NCBI GenBank assembly: GCA_027039465.1
Contig: JALWEA010000368.1
Coordinates: forward strand, 1-9,930
DNA from: Calditrichia bacterium
GTDB lineage: Bacteria; Calditrichota; Calditrichia; Calditrichales; Calditrichaceae
DNA length: 9,930 nucleotides
Reading direction: 5' to 3'
Under the pieces are notes generated by a model. The model did no database searches. It saw only the letters and a list, made by a program, of their open reading frames with translations, and had not been told where the DNA came from. The first letter of the stretch is position 1; every line of letters begins with the position of its first letter. Made by a program: the position numbers and the translations under genes. Below are positions 1-7,591 of the stretch, piece by piece.

Positions 1-113
1 CAACCGCTACGCCCGATAATCACCAGCTTTTCACCGTCGTAAACTTTCAAGTTTACGCGACGCAAAACAATTTTACCTTCGAAGGATTTTTTTAAATTGA
101 CGATTTCAATCAT
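1..113 (-). CDS. mlaF: MlaF-like ABC transporter ATP-binding protein, N-terminal 37 codons (cut by window edge)
   Basis: Only the first 37 codons are present; the gene runs off the left edge. The translation starts MIEIVNLKKSFEGK, reaches the A-loop-like region and ends in IIGRSG, the beginning of a Walker A motif (GxSGxGKS), so it is clearly an ABC-type ATPase. The assignment to MlaF rests on position: it lies 38 bases downstream of an MlaE-family permease on the same strand, the usual order in phospholipid-transport (Mla) operons. Its role would be cytoplasmic ATP hydrolysis driving lipid movement through MlaE. A purine-rich GGAACG lies a short distance upstream of the ATG at 113. An MCE-domain protein (MlaD) would be expected just beyond the edge, but this cannot be seen. 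Confidence 0.85.
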   Translation of the reverse strand, partial: MIEIVNLKKSFEGKIVLRRVNLKVYDGEKLVIIGRSG

Positions 114-151
114 GGTTGCAGCGTTCCGTTTTTCTCATTTCGTCATTTACT

Positions 152-922
152 TTAAAACAATAATACCGACAACAAATAATCATTTAACAAAATCAAAGCC
201 GATGAAAGCACAAAAGCCCTGATCGTCGCTTTTCCGACTCCCTCTGCTCCGCCTTCGGTATGAAAACCGACATGGCAGCCGATAATGGCCGTAACGCCGC
301 CGAAGACAAAAGCTTTAATCAAACCGGACATGACATTCATTACCGTAAAAAAATCTTTTACACTGCCGAAAAAAGTTTCCGGAGGCAAGCCCAAATTCAG
401 GTATGCTACAATGTAAGCGCCCATCAAACCTACAAAATCGGCAAAAATCGTCAGAATGGGAATCATAATAAATCCCGCTAAAATACGCGGCATGGCCAAA
501 TAACGGATGGGATCGATGGCCAGCGCTTCCAAGGCATCCAATTGTTCGGTCACTTTCATCGTACCGATTTCGGCGGCAATGGAGGCGGAAACACGTCCCG
601 CGGCAACCAAAGCCGTTAACACCGGTCCTAATTCGATAAACACGGCAATACTGGTAGCCGCACCGAGATAATTAAAGGAAATGTAGCCTTGCAGTTGGTA
701 TGCGGTTTGTACGGAAGCCACGGCGCCCGCAAAAACACCGACAAAAATCACCAAAGGCAGCGAGCGTACCCCGATTTCCATCATCTGATTAAAGACGAGA
801 TTCCGGTTTTTCCAGAGTACCCCGAAATAGCGCACCACCTTCCAAAGCATCAGAAAAACGGTGCCGGTTTCCTGAACAAAGACAATCGTTTTGCGACCGA
901 TATTCTGAATAAATTTGATCAT
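152..922 (-). CDS. mlaE: MlaE family ABC transporter permease (phospholipid transport)
   Basis: A 256-residue integral inner-membrane protein, normal length for MlaE/YrbE permeases. It forms the transmembrane part of the Mla-type ABC transporter that moves phospholipids between inner and outer membranes. Visible family features: hydrophobic segments at about 55-78, 88-108, 145-172, 200-218 and 235-256; the conserved block IELGPVLTALVAAGR (97-110) followed by AAEIGTMKVTEQLDAL (116-131); and HTEGGAEGVGKAT (221-233) with the family's conserved glycines. I chose the ATG at 922, which begins 1 base after the TAG stop of the upstream gene (924-926), indicating translational coupling. A TTG at 940 in the same frame would add six residues inside the upstream gene and is less likely. 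The ATPase gene follows 38 bases downstream. Confidence 0.93.
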   Translation of the reverse strand: MIKFIQNIGRKTIVFVQETGTVFLMLWKVVRYFGVLWKNRNLVFNQMMEIGVRSLPLVIFVGVFAGAVASVQTAYQLQGYISFNYLGAATSIAVFIELGPVLTALVAAGRVSASIAAEIGTMKVTEQLDALEALAIDPIRYLAMPRILAGFIMIPILTIFADFVGLMGAYIVAYLNLGLPPETFFGSVKDFFTVMNVMSGLIKAFVFGGVTAIIGCHVGFHTEGGAEGVGKATIRAFVLSSALILLNDYLLSVLLF

Positions 923-923
923 C

Positions 924-3900
924 CTAAAAATCCACGCCAATGGAAATATAATGCATCGGTTTGCTGGATTTCACCAAATCATATCGCCAGGCGACATCAT
1001 ATTTCAAAATAAATCCTAAAAAGCTCAAAAAGACGCGTGTACCAACGCCATAACCCATGACAATATCTTTTAACTGCCCGTCTTTGATACCGCGAAATTC
1101 TTTTGACCAGCGCGAATCCCAGGCGCTGCCGATATCCGTAAAAATCACACCTTTAATATTCCCGAAGCGCATGGGCGGGAATCCCAATTGCAAATACGGA
1201 ATAAACGGGAACCGAAACTCACCGTTAAACAAAATGAAATTATTGCCTGTTTTTTCATAAAAACGTGCGCCGCGCAACGGTGTGATGAATTCGGAAAAGT
1301 AAACATCGTAAATTGATGTCAGGCGAATATTGCCGTTGAATTTTCGATTCAACCAGTTCATCTCGCCACCCAAAAAGAATTGCTGCGGATTCTTACCGCG
1401 GCTGAGCCCGGAATTCAATCGCAGTGCAAAGGAGTAATCATTGGTTACTTTGAAGTAACGACGTAAATCCACTTCCAACGTGGCAAATTCCGGACTGTTT
1501 TTGGTGTAATGCGGCGAGACCATAAAATTAACCATGCCTCGAAAACCGTCTCTGGGACCCGTGTCAAAATAAGACCACTCCGAAGTATCGTGCACCAAAC
1601 GCAAACCGGGCAAAATGCTGTGCACATTTTGGCTGAATTCATTAATCAAAATATAATCAAGGGAAGAATTCCACCAATTGATATAAAATTCGGTGCGGGT
1701 AAACTTACTAAACGGATGCGAGGCCATAAACCAGGCGCCGTAATTACGGTAACGAATCAAACCGTAATAGCCCGAAAGATAGGTATTGGCATAATTGAAC
1801 AGCATAAATCCGTAATCGGTTCGATGCGGCAAATACCAATATTGCAAATTGATGTAGCTGTTTCGCAAGTCGAAAACAAGATTGGTGCCCAAAAAGATTT
1901 TGTGGTTTCCCAGAACATCGCTAAAGGCAATGGAAGTATATCCCTGAAAGCCCCAAAGGGTATTGTAATAGGCCGCACCGTTTACCAGATCGGGCGAAAA
2001 TTTTACGCGATAATTGTGAACTTTGTAGTGCCCATCCGGAAATTTGTACTCTTTTTCCGGTAAGGCGACCTTCACCTTTTTAACCTGCGTTCTGCGTTGC
2101 ATATCGGCAAAAACATACTTGCTGTAATCAATGGCCATCGGGACTTTGACTTCCTTCTTGACCGTATCCAATTTGGCAACTTTAGCCGCCGGTTTTTTCT
2201 TTTCTTTTTTCTCGCGCTGTAATTGCTTAAAATAAACCGTTTTTTCTAACTTAACCGGCTTCATTTCCATGGGATTTTTAATTAAATACAAATCCCAACC
2301 GCCTTCTTCAAAAGAAGCAAAAACCAATTGTTTGCCGTCTTTATCCATGGTAAGCTGAAAGGCGCCCGTAAGCAGATTGGTTACCGCATAGCTGCTGTCG
2401 GTTTCCAGATCATGCCGATAAATATTAAAAATCCCGTTGCGGTCGCTCACGTAAAAAATCGTTTTATTATCCGGTGCAAAAATCGGATCGGACTCGCGAT
2501 AGGGCGTGTTCGTAATGCGGCGAATATGGCTACCGTCGCTATTGACAATGTACACATCCAAATTCCGAAAATTATGCCTGGACATATCAAAATCTTTGGG
2601 AATGGAATCCGGATCGGTAAAACGTCCTCGATCCGAAATGAAGACCAGCCGTTTGCCGTCCGGCGACCACTTTGGGTAGCCGTCGGAAAAAACATCATCG
2701 GTGATTTTGCGTAACGAATCTTTTTTCACATTAAAGATATAAATATCGCTCGCCCCGTTCATTTGTCCGATGAAAGCAATGTCGGAACCCACGGGCGACC
2801 AAGAAGCCGAATAGATACCATCCAAATTAAATTTAAACTGCCTGGTTTTACCGGTTTCCAAATTGTAAATGTAGAGCGCATCCTGATCCCCTGCCTTGGC
2901 GGCGAAAACCACCTTTTTACCGTCCGGCGAAAATCCCATGCCAGGCGTTAGCCATTTTAATTCTTCGAAATTCGTGGACGACTCACCTTTAATCAGACGC
3001 TTGATGATTTTATTTTCCAAAACATCCATTAAATAAATGGATTGTTTGCCGTCGCGATCGGACAGAAATACGAGCTTATCGCCTCTGGGAGAAAGCGCCG
3101 GACTGCTGTTCAGGTAATTCTTTTTCTTTTTGTGAAAAGTCAGTTGTCGGGCGATTTCATCCGATTCCTTACGATCGGCAATATCCGGCCAATATTCTTT
3201 GCGCATCGCTTTTTGCCACTGATCCGAAAGCTCCTTCAAATCAATTCCCAAAGCCGATTTAAACGCACCCTCAAAACGAAAAGACCCTTTTAATTTATGT
3301 AAAATTTCACTGACCTTCTGTTTCCCGTATTTTTGGGCAATGTAACGAAAAACGCTTTGCCCGCCTTGGTAGGCCATGTAGTAGCTCAAATATTGAATCG
3401 GCGGCAAATAGCCGGAAATGGTAGCGTCTCTCAGGATCATGTCCGCGCGGGTGTCCCAACCCATGGAGAAAAATTCGGCTAGACCTTCGGCAAACCAAGT
3501 GGGCACCGGAACAACCTGTCCGGAAATTATGGATTGCAACGAACCGCCGTAAAGCATATCATTCATCACGGCATGGGTCAGCTCGTGCTCTATTACATGA
3601 CGCAATTGAGCGTAAGAACCCTCGTAAGGAATGACCACTCTGTTTTTGTAAAGCTCGGTGACGCCTCCGACGCCTTCCGGCAGGAATTCCGCCACTACAT
3701 TTGTTTGCTCGAAGTCGTTATGGGATTTGTACAAAATAATAACCACGCGTTTGCTGAGTTCGTAATCGAAGTCGGATTTTAAATCCACATAAGATGATTC
3801 GGCCATATTGGCAACAAACGAAGCCAGTTGGTAAGCTCCTTTGTAAAAATAAATATCGAAATGTTCGGATTGGAGGTAGTGCCAGTCGAATGTTTTATAT

Positions 3901-3983
3901 TGAACTTTATTTTTACCGAATTGAGCCCAACTTGACACGACAAAAAGGAAAAGTATTAAATAAATCTTGGATAAAGAACGCAT
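924..3983 (-). CDS. Outer-membrane fusion protein: signal peptide, HELTH metallopeptidase-like domain, PD40/TolB-like propeller, Omp85/BamA-like barrel
   Basis: A 1019-residue exported protein with four visible parts. Residues 1-20 are a signal peptide (basic start, LILFLFVV core, SSWA-Q cleavage site). Residues about 30-270 form a gluzincin-like peptidase domain: zinc motif HELTH at 133-137 and WFAEGLAE at 163-170, where E166 or E170 could be the third zinc ligand. Residues about 290-570 contain six PD40/WD40-like repeats (FSPDGKKVVF, WSPDGKRLVFISDR and similar). A lysine-rich linker (588-616) follows. Residues about 655-1019 look like a surface-antigen (Omp85/BamA) barrel: LRGARFYEKTGN (903-913, the xRG loop-6 motif), GEFRFPF (921-927), FTDIGSAWD (948-956) and a C-terminal aromatic GVDF for barrel assembly. 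The ATG at 3983 has a strong GGAGG six bases upstream. It heads the operon with mlaE and mlaF. The substrate and whether the peptidase is active are unknown; similar multidomain proteins are usually annotated PD40 or BamA/TamA family. Confidence 0.88.
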   Translation of the reverse strand: MRSLSKIYLILFLFVVSSWAQFGKNKVQYKTFDWHYLQSEHFDIYFYKGAYQLASFVANMAESSYVDLKSDFDYELSKRVVIILYKSHNDFEQTNVVAEFLPEGVGGVTELYKNRVVIPYEGSYAQLRHVIEHELTHAVMNDMLYGGSLQSIISGQVVPVPTWFAEGLAEFFSMGWDTRADMILRDATISGYLPPIQYLSYYMAYQGGQSVFRYIAQKYGKQKVSEILHKLKGSFRFEGAFKSALGIDLKELSDQWQKAMRKEYWPDIADRKESDEIARQLTFHKKKKNYLNSSPALSPRGDKLVFLSDRDGKQSIYLMDVLENKIIKRLIKGESSTNFEELKWLTPGMGFSPDGKKVVFAAKAGDQDALYIYNLETGKTRQFKFNLDGIYSASWSPVGSDIAFIGQMNGASDIYIFNVKKDSLRKITDDVFSDGYPKWSPDGKRLVFISDRGRFTDPDSIPKDFDMSRHNFRNLDVYIVNSDGSHIRRITNTPYRESDPIFAPDNKTIFYVSDRNGIFNIYRHDLETDSSYAVTNLLTGAFQLTMDKDGKQLVFASFEEGGWDLYLIKNPMEMKPVKLEKTVYFKQLQREKKEKKKPAAKVAKLDTVKKEVKVPMAIDYSKYVFADMQRRTQVKKVKVALPEKEYKFPDGHYKVHNYRVKFSPDLVNGAAYYNTLWGFQGYTSIAFSDVLGNHKIFLGTNLVFDLRNSYINLQYWYLPHRTDYGFMLFNYANTYLSGYYGLIRYRNYGAWFMASHPFSKFTRTEFYINWWNSSLDYILINEFSQNVHSILPGLRLVHDTSEWSYFDTGPRDGFRGMVNFMVSPHYTKNSPEFATLEVDLRRYFKVTNDYSFALRLNSGLSRGKNPQQFFLGGEMNWLNRKFNGNIRLTSIYDVYFSEFITPLRGARFYEKTGNNFILFNGEFRFPFIPYLQLGFPPMRFGNIKGVIFTDIGSAWDSRWSKEFRGIKDGQLKDIVMGYGVGTRVFLSFLGFILKYDVAWRYDLVKSSKPMHYISIGVDF

Positions 3984-4052
3984 TATTTTCCTCCGCTAAA
4001 AACATCAACATCAAACTAAAGATATTCTCATCAACTTTCAAGATAAATATGA

Positions 4053-4081
4053 TTGAATATCTCATGTTTTGAGATTAAATT
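4053..4081 (+). promoter_or_regulatory. Possible promoter with a palindromic operator in its spacer
   Basis: TTGAAT (4053-4058) and TAAATT (4076-4081) match four of six bases each of the sigma-70 -35 and -10 consensus and are 17 bases apart. The spacer is exactly the perfect inverted repeat ATCTCA-TGTTT-TGAGAT (4059-4075). Transcription from here would start near 4088 and give a leader of about 24 bases before the lipoprotein ATG. This is inference from consensus matching in AT-rich DNA; the palindrome itself is directly visible. Confidence 0.35.
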
Positions 4082-4101
4082 GAATCAAATTAATAACGAA
4101 T

Positions 4102-4109
4102 AAAGGTGG
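4102..4109 (+). promoter_or_regulatory. Ribosome binding site deciding the start of the DUF4296-like gene
   Basis: AAAGGTGG ends two bases before the ATG at 4112, with the AGG core five bases away. It overlaps the in-frame GTG at 4106, which therefore cannot use it, so the ATG at 4112 is the better start. Confidence 0.6.
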
Positions 4110-4111
4110 TA

Positions 4112-4471
4112 ATGAGTTCGGTTAAATCGATTGTTTTCTTGGCAATTTTTCTGCTTCTTTTTGGAATTTTCGGTTCGAATGCCTGTACGAAAAAGCCTGA
4201 AGATCATTTATTAAAAAAGGAGACTTTCTCCAAAGCTTTGCGGGAGATGTTGGTAATTCAATATTTAAAAATCGATGAAAAACAAAAAGCGGCGTTGATT
4301 AAGGATGTTTTGAAAAAATACCACATCACCAAAAAAGAATTCGAAGCGACCAAGGCACACTATGCGGAGCAACCGGGGTTTTGGGTGGATGTCTTTAAAA
4401 ACATCCGGCGGCAATTGGATGAGGAAAACAGGCCTAAGCATAAGACGGTTAAACCCAAAAAACGGAAATAA
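4112..4471 (+). CDS. DUF4296-like small exported protein, probable lipoprotein
   Basis: A 119-residue protein. Residues 1-24 are a hydrophobic export signal ending GSNAC; Cys25 could be a lipidated residue, though Asn at -2 makes the lipobox imperfect. The mature part matches my memory of the DUF4296 pattern seen in Bacteroidota lipoproteins: KPEDHLLKKETF near the start, then a helix with many charged residues, VLKKYHITKKEFEATKAHYAEQ (the 'ykgIt.eqFe.s..yY...P' signature) at about 67-88, FWVDVFKNIRRQL, and a basic tail KHKTVKPKKRK. The function of the family is unknown. It is transcribed away from the outer-membrane fusion gene across a shared intergenic region, and converges with the GH133-like gene. 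The start ATG was chosen from the AAAGGTGG site just upstream. There is no sign of damage. Confidence 0.75.
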   Translation: MSSVKSIVFLAIFLLLFGIFGSNACTKKPEDHLLKKETFSKALREMLVIQYLKIDEKQKAALIKDVLKKYHITKKEFEATKAHYAEQPGFWVDVFKNIRRQLDEENRPKHKTVKPKKRK

Positions 4472-4480
4472 CCGGCAATT

Positions 4481-4500
4481 TAGGTTACAACCTATTTTTA
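4481..4500 (+). terminator. Weak rho-independent terminator after the DUF4296-like gene
   Basis: The perfect palindrome TAGGT-TACA-ACCTA (4481-4494) lies ten bases after the stop codon and runs straight into TTTTTA. The stem is only five base pairs and AT-rich, so efficiency is doubtful. It overlaps the stop codon of the converging gene (4498-4500) and has no T-run in the other direction. Confidence 0.4.
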
Positions 4501-6465
4501 TTCCTGCTCTTCTTTCCCCTCACTCAATAAACTTTCCGTCCACAGTACCGAAGCCAAAGCCGGAATAAAATCTTCGCTGCCGATCGGGTTCAGGCGTTCG
4601 TTAAAATGTAGCCCTTCGGGAATATATCCCAAAACACCTTCCTGAGTTAATTCTAACAAAGGCCGAAAATAATTATACCACAATCCTCTGATTTCTTTTA
4701 AGTCCTTGGCGTGATTTATTTTGGCCTGTACAAATAACGAAACGCTCCAGGGCCAAACCGCACCGGAATAAAAATCGCCGTGATCATCAATGCCCTGCGC
4801 CTCACTTTTGCGATAGCCTTGATCATAAATCGATTGGGAACGTAAACCGTAAGGAGTAAGCAATTCTTCTTCGATGCGTTTTAAAAGTTCGCCTGCCAGA
4901 TCGCCGTCAATGGGAGAAAACGGCAAGGCCAGCGGAATAATTTGGTTAATGCGGAAATCATCGTCTTTTACATCCAAATGGACAAAATCATAAAGTCCGG
5001 CCTTGTCCTCGATTCTAAAAACATCATTAAAACTCTGTTTGACCTTGTTCGCTAATTTTTGATATTTGGAAGCATAGCGTTTTTTCTTGATCAGGAAAGC
5101 AAACGATTGCATTATTTTAAGAGCATTGTACCATAAGGCGTTAATCTCAAGCAATTTCCCATAGCGCAGTACTTCCCCGTTTTGGGTTTTAAGCGGTAAC
5201 CACGAAACATTAATGGTGCGATCGCCTACAAACAGGAGCCCGTCTTTGTCCGTATAAATATTAAATGTGGTTCCTTTAAGGTAACTTTCGATCATGAGCC
5301 GCAATTTTTCAAACACATTTTCAATAAACTCGATATCCTTGCTTTCTTCAAAATAGAGATGCAGCAAGTAAATCAACCATAGGCCCAAATCGGCTTGATT
5401 GTAAATGGGTTTTTCGTTATTTACCGGATAATTGCTCGGCAAAAGACCCGAATCCATATATTTTAGAATATCATTAACCGTATTCTTAAATAAGGCATAA
5501 CTTTCGGTTTCTTTGACATAAACCGGAAGCGAGAATAAGAAATAGCGCAGACTCTTTTTCCCGGACATGTAATCGATATGGATGTTGATTTTATCATTAG
5601 AAATAAGCAATGCTCTTTGGAAATTCGAACCGATGCGTTCTATGAGAGCCGGTGCATTGGAAAAACCGAATAATTTCTTTTTGCGACGTAAATTTTCCTG
5701 ATAATAGAGTTCGTCAAAATTTTTTAAATAAACGTTCACATCTTCGGTTGTTACCAGCAAATCAAATTTTTCATAAGGCTTCAATTCCACCTGAAAAAAG
5801 CCGGGATTGAATAAATCCTCTTTACTGATGCCGTAACGCTCATAATCTTTGGGATAAATAAATCCGTGATACCACAAAGTGGCTGTGATGAATTCCCCTT
5901 TTTTAAAATAAATGTAAAGCTCGGGCATATCCGGCCGTGGTGCCCAGCGCACAAACGAATTGCCCTGATAAGTGTCGGTATTAAGCCCTTGGATTTCCGT
6001 GTTTAATTGATCATTAAAACGCACGGCGATAAAGGGTTTTATCACCAAAGTAACCGGACGTCCCTGATTCAGTAATTCATAACGAACCGCCAGCACATTT
6101 TCGTTTTCCAATAAAAAAAGCGTTTTGCGTACTTTGCGGTCTTCGATGCGATAAACAAAAGAAGGAAAAGGATTCAGGCTAAACGATTCCTGATATTGAT
6201 AGCCATGGGGATAAATGGTGTCTAAATATTGATTGGTCGAAATTTCAAATAATCGATTTTCAACGAAAACCGTTTCTTCGAATTTAGCTAAAGAAACCAC
6301 TTTCTTCTTTTCTCTAGCATGAGGAACAACCAACAATCCTTGGTTGCGCCTTAAATTCATTCCGCTGATTGATGAAGAAGCATAAGCACCCAGTGCATTG
6401 GTTTCCATCCATTCGTAACGCTGAAATTCGCTGATATTTTTGAGCACATCCTTATGAAATATCAT
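4498..6465 (-). CDS. Glycogen debranching enzyme (GH133, amylo-1,6-glucosidase) family protein with atypical active-site motifs
   Basis: A 655-residue cytoplasmic protein of the bacterial/archaeal debranching-enzyme family, which normally hydrolyses alpha-1,6-linked glucose of glycogen. The N-terminal domain (about 18-235) shows EWMETNALGAYASSS (18-32) and RRNQGLLVV (39-47; usually RRYHGLL). The C-terminal (alpha/alpha)6 region (about 275-650) shows SGLLPSNYP (339-347), ADLGLWLIY (358-366), LLEINALWYNAL (438-449), SGAVWPW (567-573) and GYIPEG (613-618). However, the usual PWFxxWGRD segment (expected near 295-312) reads DYMSGKKSLRYFLFSLP, and the usual TWMDA (expected near 420-424) reads SWLPL, so the proposed general acid Asp is missing. 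Glu617 could be the retained base. The ATG at 6465 was preferred because GGAGATAGG precedes it; an upstream ATG at 6489 (663 residues) lacks a ribosome site. It may be a divergent paralogue with altered substrate or without hydrolytic activity. Confidence 0.82.
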   Translation of the reverse strand: MIFHKDVLKNISEFQRYEWMETNALGAYASSSISGMNLRRNQGLLVVPHAREKKKVVSLAKFEETVFVENRLFEISTNQYLDTIYPHGYQYQESFSLNPFPSFVYRIEDRKVRKTLFLLENENVLAVRYELLNQGRPVTLVIKPFIAVRFNDQLNTEIQGLNTDTYQGNSFVRWAPRPDMPELYIYFKKGEFITATLWYHGFIYPKDYERYGISKEDLFNPGFFQVELKPYEKFDLLVTTEDVNVYLKNFDELYYQENLRRKKKLFGFSNAPALIERIGSNFQRALLISNDKINIHIDYMSGKKSLRYFLFSLPVYVKETESYALFKNTVNDILKYMDSGLLPSNYPVNNEKPIYNQADLGLWLIYLLHLYFEESKDIEFIENVFEKLRLMIESYLKGTTFNIYTDKDGLLFVGDRTINVSWLPLKTQNGEVLRYGKLLEINALWYNALKIMQSFAFLIKKKRYASKYQKLANKVKQSFNDVFRIEDKAGLYDFVHLDVKDDDFRINQIIPLALPFSPIDGDLAGELLKRIEEELLTPYGLRSQSIYDQGYRKSEAQGIDDHGDFYSGAVWPWSVSLFVQAKINHAKDLKEIRGLWYNYFRPLLELTQEGVLGYIPEGLHFNERLNPIGSEDFIPALASVLWTESLLSEGKEEQE

Positions 6466-6489
6466 CGTAAGTAACCTATCTCCAATCAT

Positions 6490-7028
6490 GATTAAATTAG
6501 CAAATTAAGATTCATGAATTTTTACTTGTCCCATAGTGATTCAAATCAATATAATCTCTATACATTCAGAGAATCGAACGCACCTTTCACAAAAAACGTC
6601 CTTTGTAAGGATAAAAGCGCTTTCATTGGTGAATTGAATTCCGCTTTATCGAAAAAAACGCTCAATCCTTCTTTTGGTTGAGAATTATTTATTTTTAAAT
6701 ATTCAAAGTTCCGCTGCGGCGGGTATCCGGTTCCTTGATTAAAACCCCGCTCCGCAATTCTGATTAAATTCGGAAGTTTGCTCAAATTTGACATTTTCAG
6801 TAAATCCCGCCTTAATAGCGATATTTGTCTCGTATTTTTGATCGCTTTATATCCGTTCTTATTTTCTCTATATCCATTTAATATATACGGTTCGAAAATG
6901 CCAAAATTTAATTCGACCTTTGTTTACAGTGCGAAAACAATCCGGTTAAGAATTACTGAAATTTAAATTAACAAAACGGAACTATTAAGGTCAAGAAATA
7001 CCCTTGGCCTGCGTCCAAATGATCGTTT
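6490..7028. other. Gene-poor intergenic stretch (539 bases)
   Basis: No convincing gene. A 78-codon minus-strand frame (6558-6794, beginning MSNLSKLPNLIRIAERG) and a 62-codon plus-strand frame (6778-6966) exist but show no recognisable family; the former overlaps a terminator-like hairpin. The stretch must contain the promoter for the debranching-enzyme relative, but no convincing -35/-10 pair was found. It also holds a GC-rich patch of imperfect inverted sequence, GCGGCGGG (6716-6723) against CCCCGCTCCGC (6745-6755), standing out from the AT-rich surroundings. Confidence 0.6.
6652..6682 (-). terminator. Possible rho-independent terminator for the STAS/HATPase transcript
   Basis: Read on the minus strand: CTCAACC, loop AAAAGAA, then GGATTGAG (seven base pairs with one bulged A), followed by CG and a run of seven T (6652-6658). 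The shape is good, but it lies about 350 bases beyond the HATPase stop codon, so the link to that operon is uncertain. Confidence 0.35.
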
Positions 7029-7589
7029 TCATTTCAGAGATCCGAGATTTTTTTTAATTTCCAGGTAGTGACCTTTTTGCTCATCCCAAATAAAACGGGC
7101 TTCATCCATCGTTTTGACAATAATGGATAGTCCCATTCCCCCTTCCGAAACATTTTCCAGTAATTTTTCGGGTGTCAGATTTTTATTGAATTCCTTAAAC
7201 CACAATTTTAAAGATTGCGCCGATTCCACATGGACGTGCACTTCGCCGTCGATTGTTTTTAAAAACAGGTGATCGGTGCCAATCAGTTCTTCGGGAAAGG
7301 GCGGATAAAATCCTTCAATCTTTAAGCCTCTACCCCAGTCCGGAAAGCGAACAATAAGTTCGGATTCGTTTAATTCAAATTCAACTTCCACCAAAGCGTT
7401 TTCAGGGACAGGCGTGTGCCGGATAACATTAACAAACGCTTCGTTCAATGTTGCACGGAGTCTTCTGGAAAAAATCGAGCGCTCGTCTTCGCTTAAATCG
7501 TAACGCTTAATCAATAGCTCGGCAAAACTTTCCACCGTAGCCAAATAATTAATATCCGAAGGTACGGAAAGAACTATCTTGCGATTCAT
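7029..7589 (-). CDS. RsbW/SpoIIAB-like anti-sigma-factor kinase (HATPase_c domain) with an insertion
   Basis: A 186-residue cytoplasmic GHKL ATPase, the kinase half of a partner-switch pair: family members bind a sigma factor or other target and phosphorylate a STAS partner on serine. Visible ATP-site motifs are the N-box LNEAFVNVIRH (48-58; Glu50, Asn54), the G1 box DWGRG (84-88) and the G2 box EGGMGLSII (149-157). About 60 residues separate G1 and G2, where typical RsbW-like proteins (about 140-160 residues in total) have a much shorter lid; the extra part includes FYPPFPEELIG and a strand-like EVHVHVE. The ATG at 7589 lies 2 bases after the STAS stop codon, so the two are almost certainly translated together. 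Which sigma factor or enzyme is the target cannot be seen; no sigma gene lies nearby. Confidence 0.88.
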   Translation of the reverse strand: MNRKIVLSVPSDINYLATVESFAELLIKRYDLSEDERSIFSRRLRATLNEAFVNVIRHTPVPENALVEVEFELNESELIVRFPDWGRGLKIEGFYPPFPEELIGTDHLFLKTIDGEVHVHVESAQSLKLWFKEFNKNLTPEKLLENVSEGGMGLSIIVKTMDEARFIWDEQKGHYLEIKKNLGSLK

Positions 7590-7591
7590 TT

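Noticed and set aside
923..940. Longer MlaE starting at TTG 940
   Set aside because: It would overlap the upstream gene by 17 bases; the ATG at 922 directly after the upstream stop fits the family start and coupling better.
1509..2063. 184-codon plus-strand open frame
   Set aside because: Lies wholly antisense to the barrel part of the outer-membrane fusion gene, whose frame has clear motifs; it is a shadow frame.
6558..6794. 78-codon minus-strand open frame (MSNLSKLPNL...)
   Set aside because: No recognisable family, only a poorly spaced ribosome-like GGCGGGA, and a terminator-like hairpin with a T-run lies inside it. Possible but not supported.
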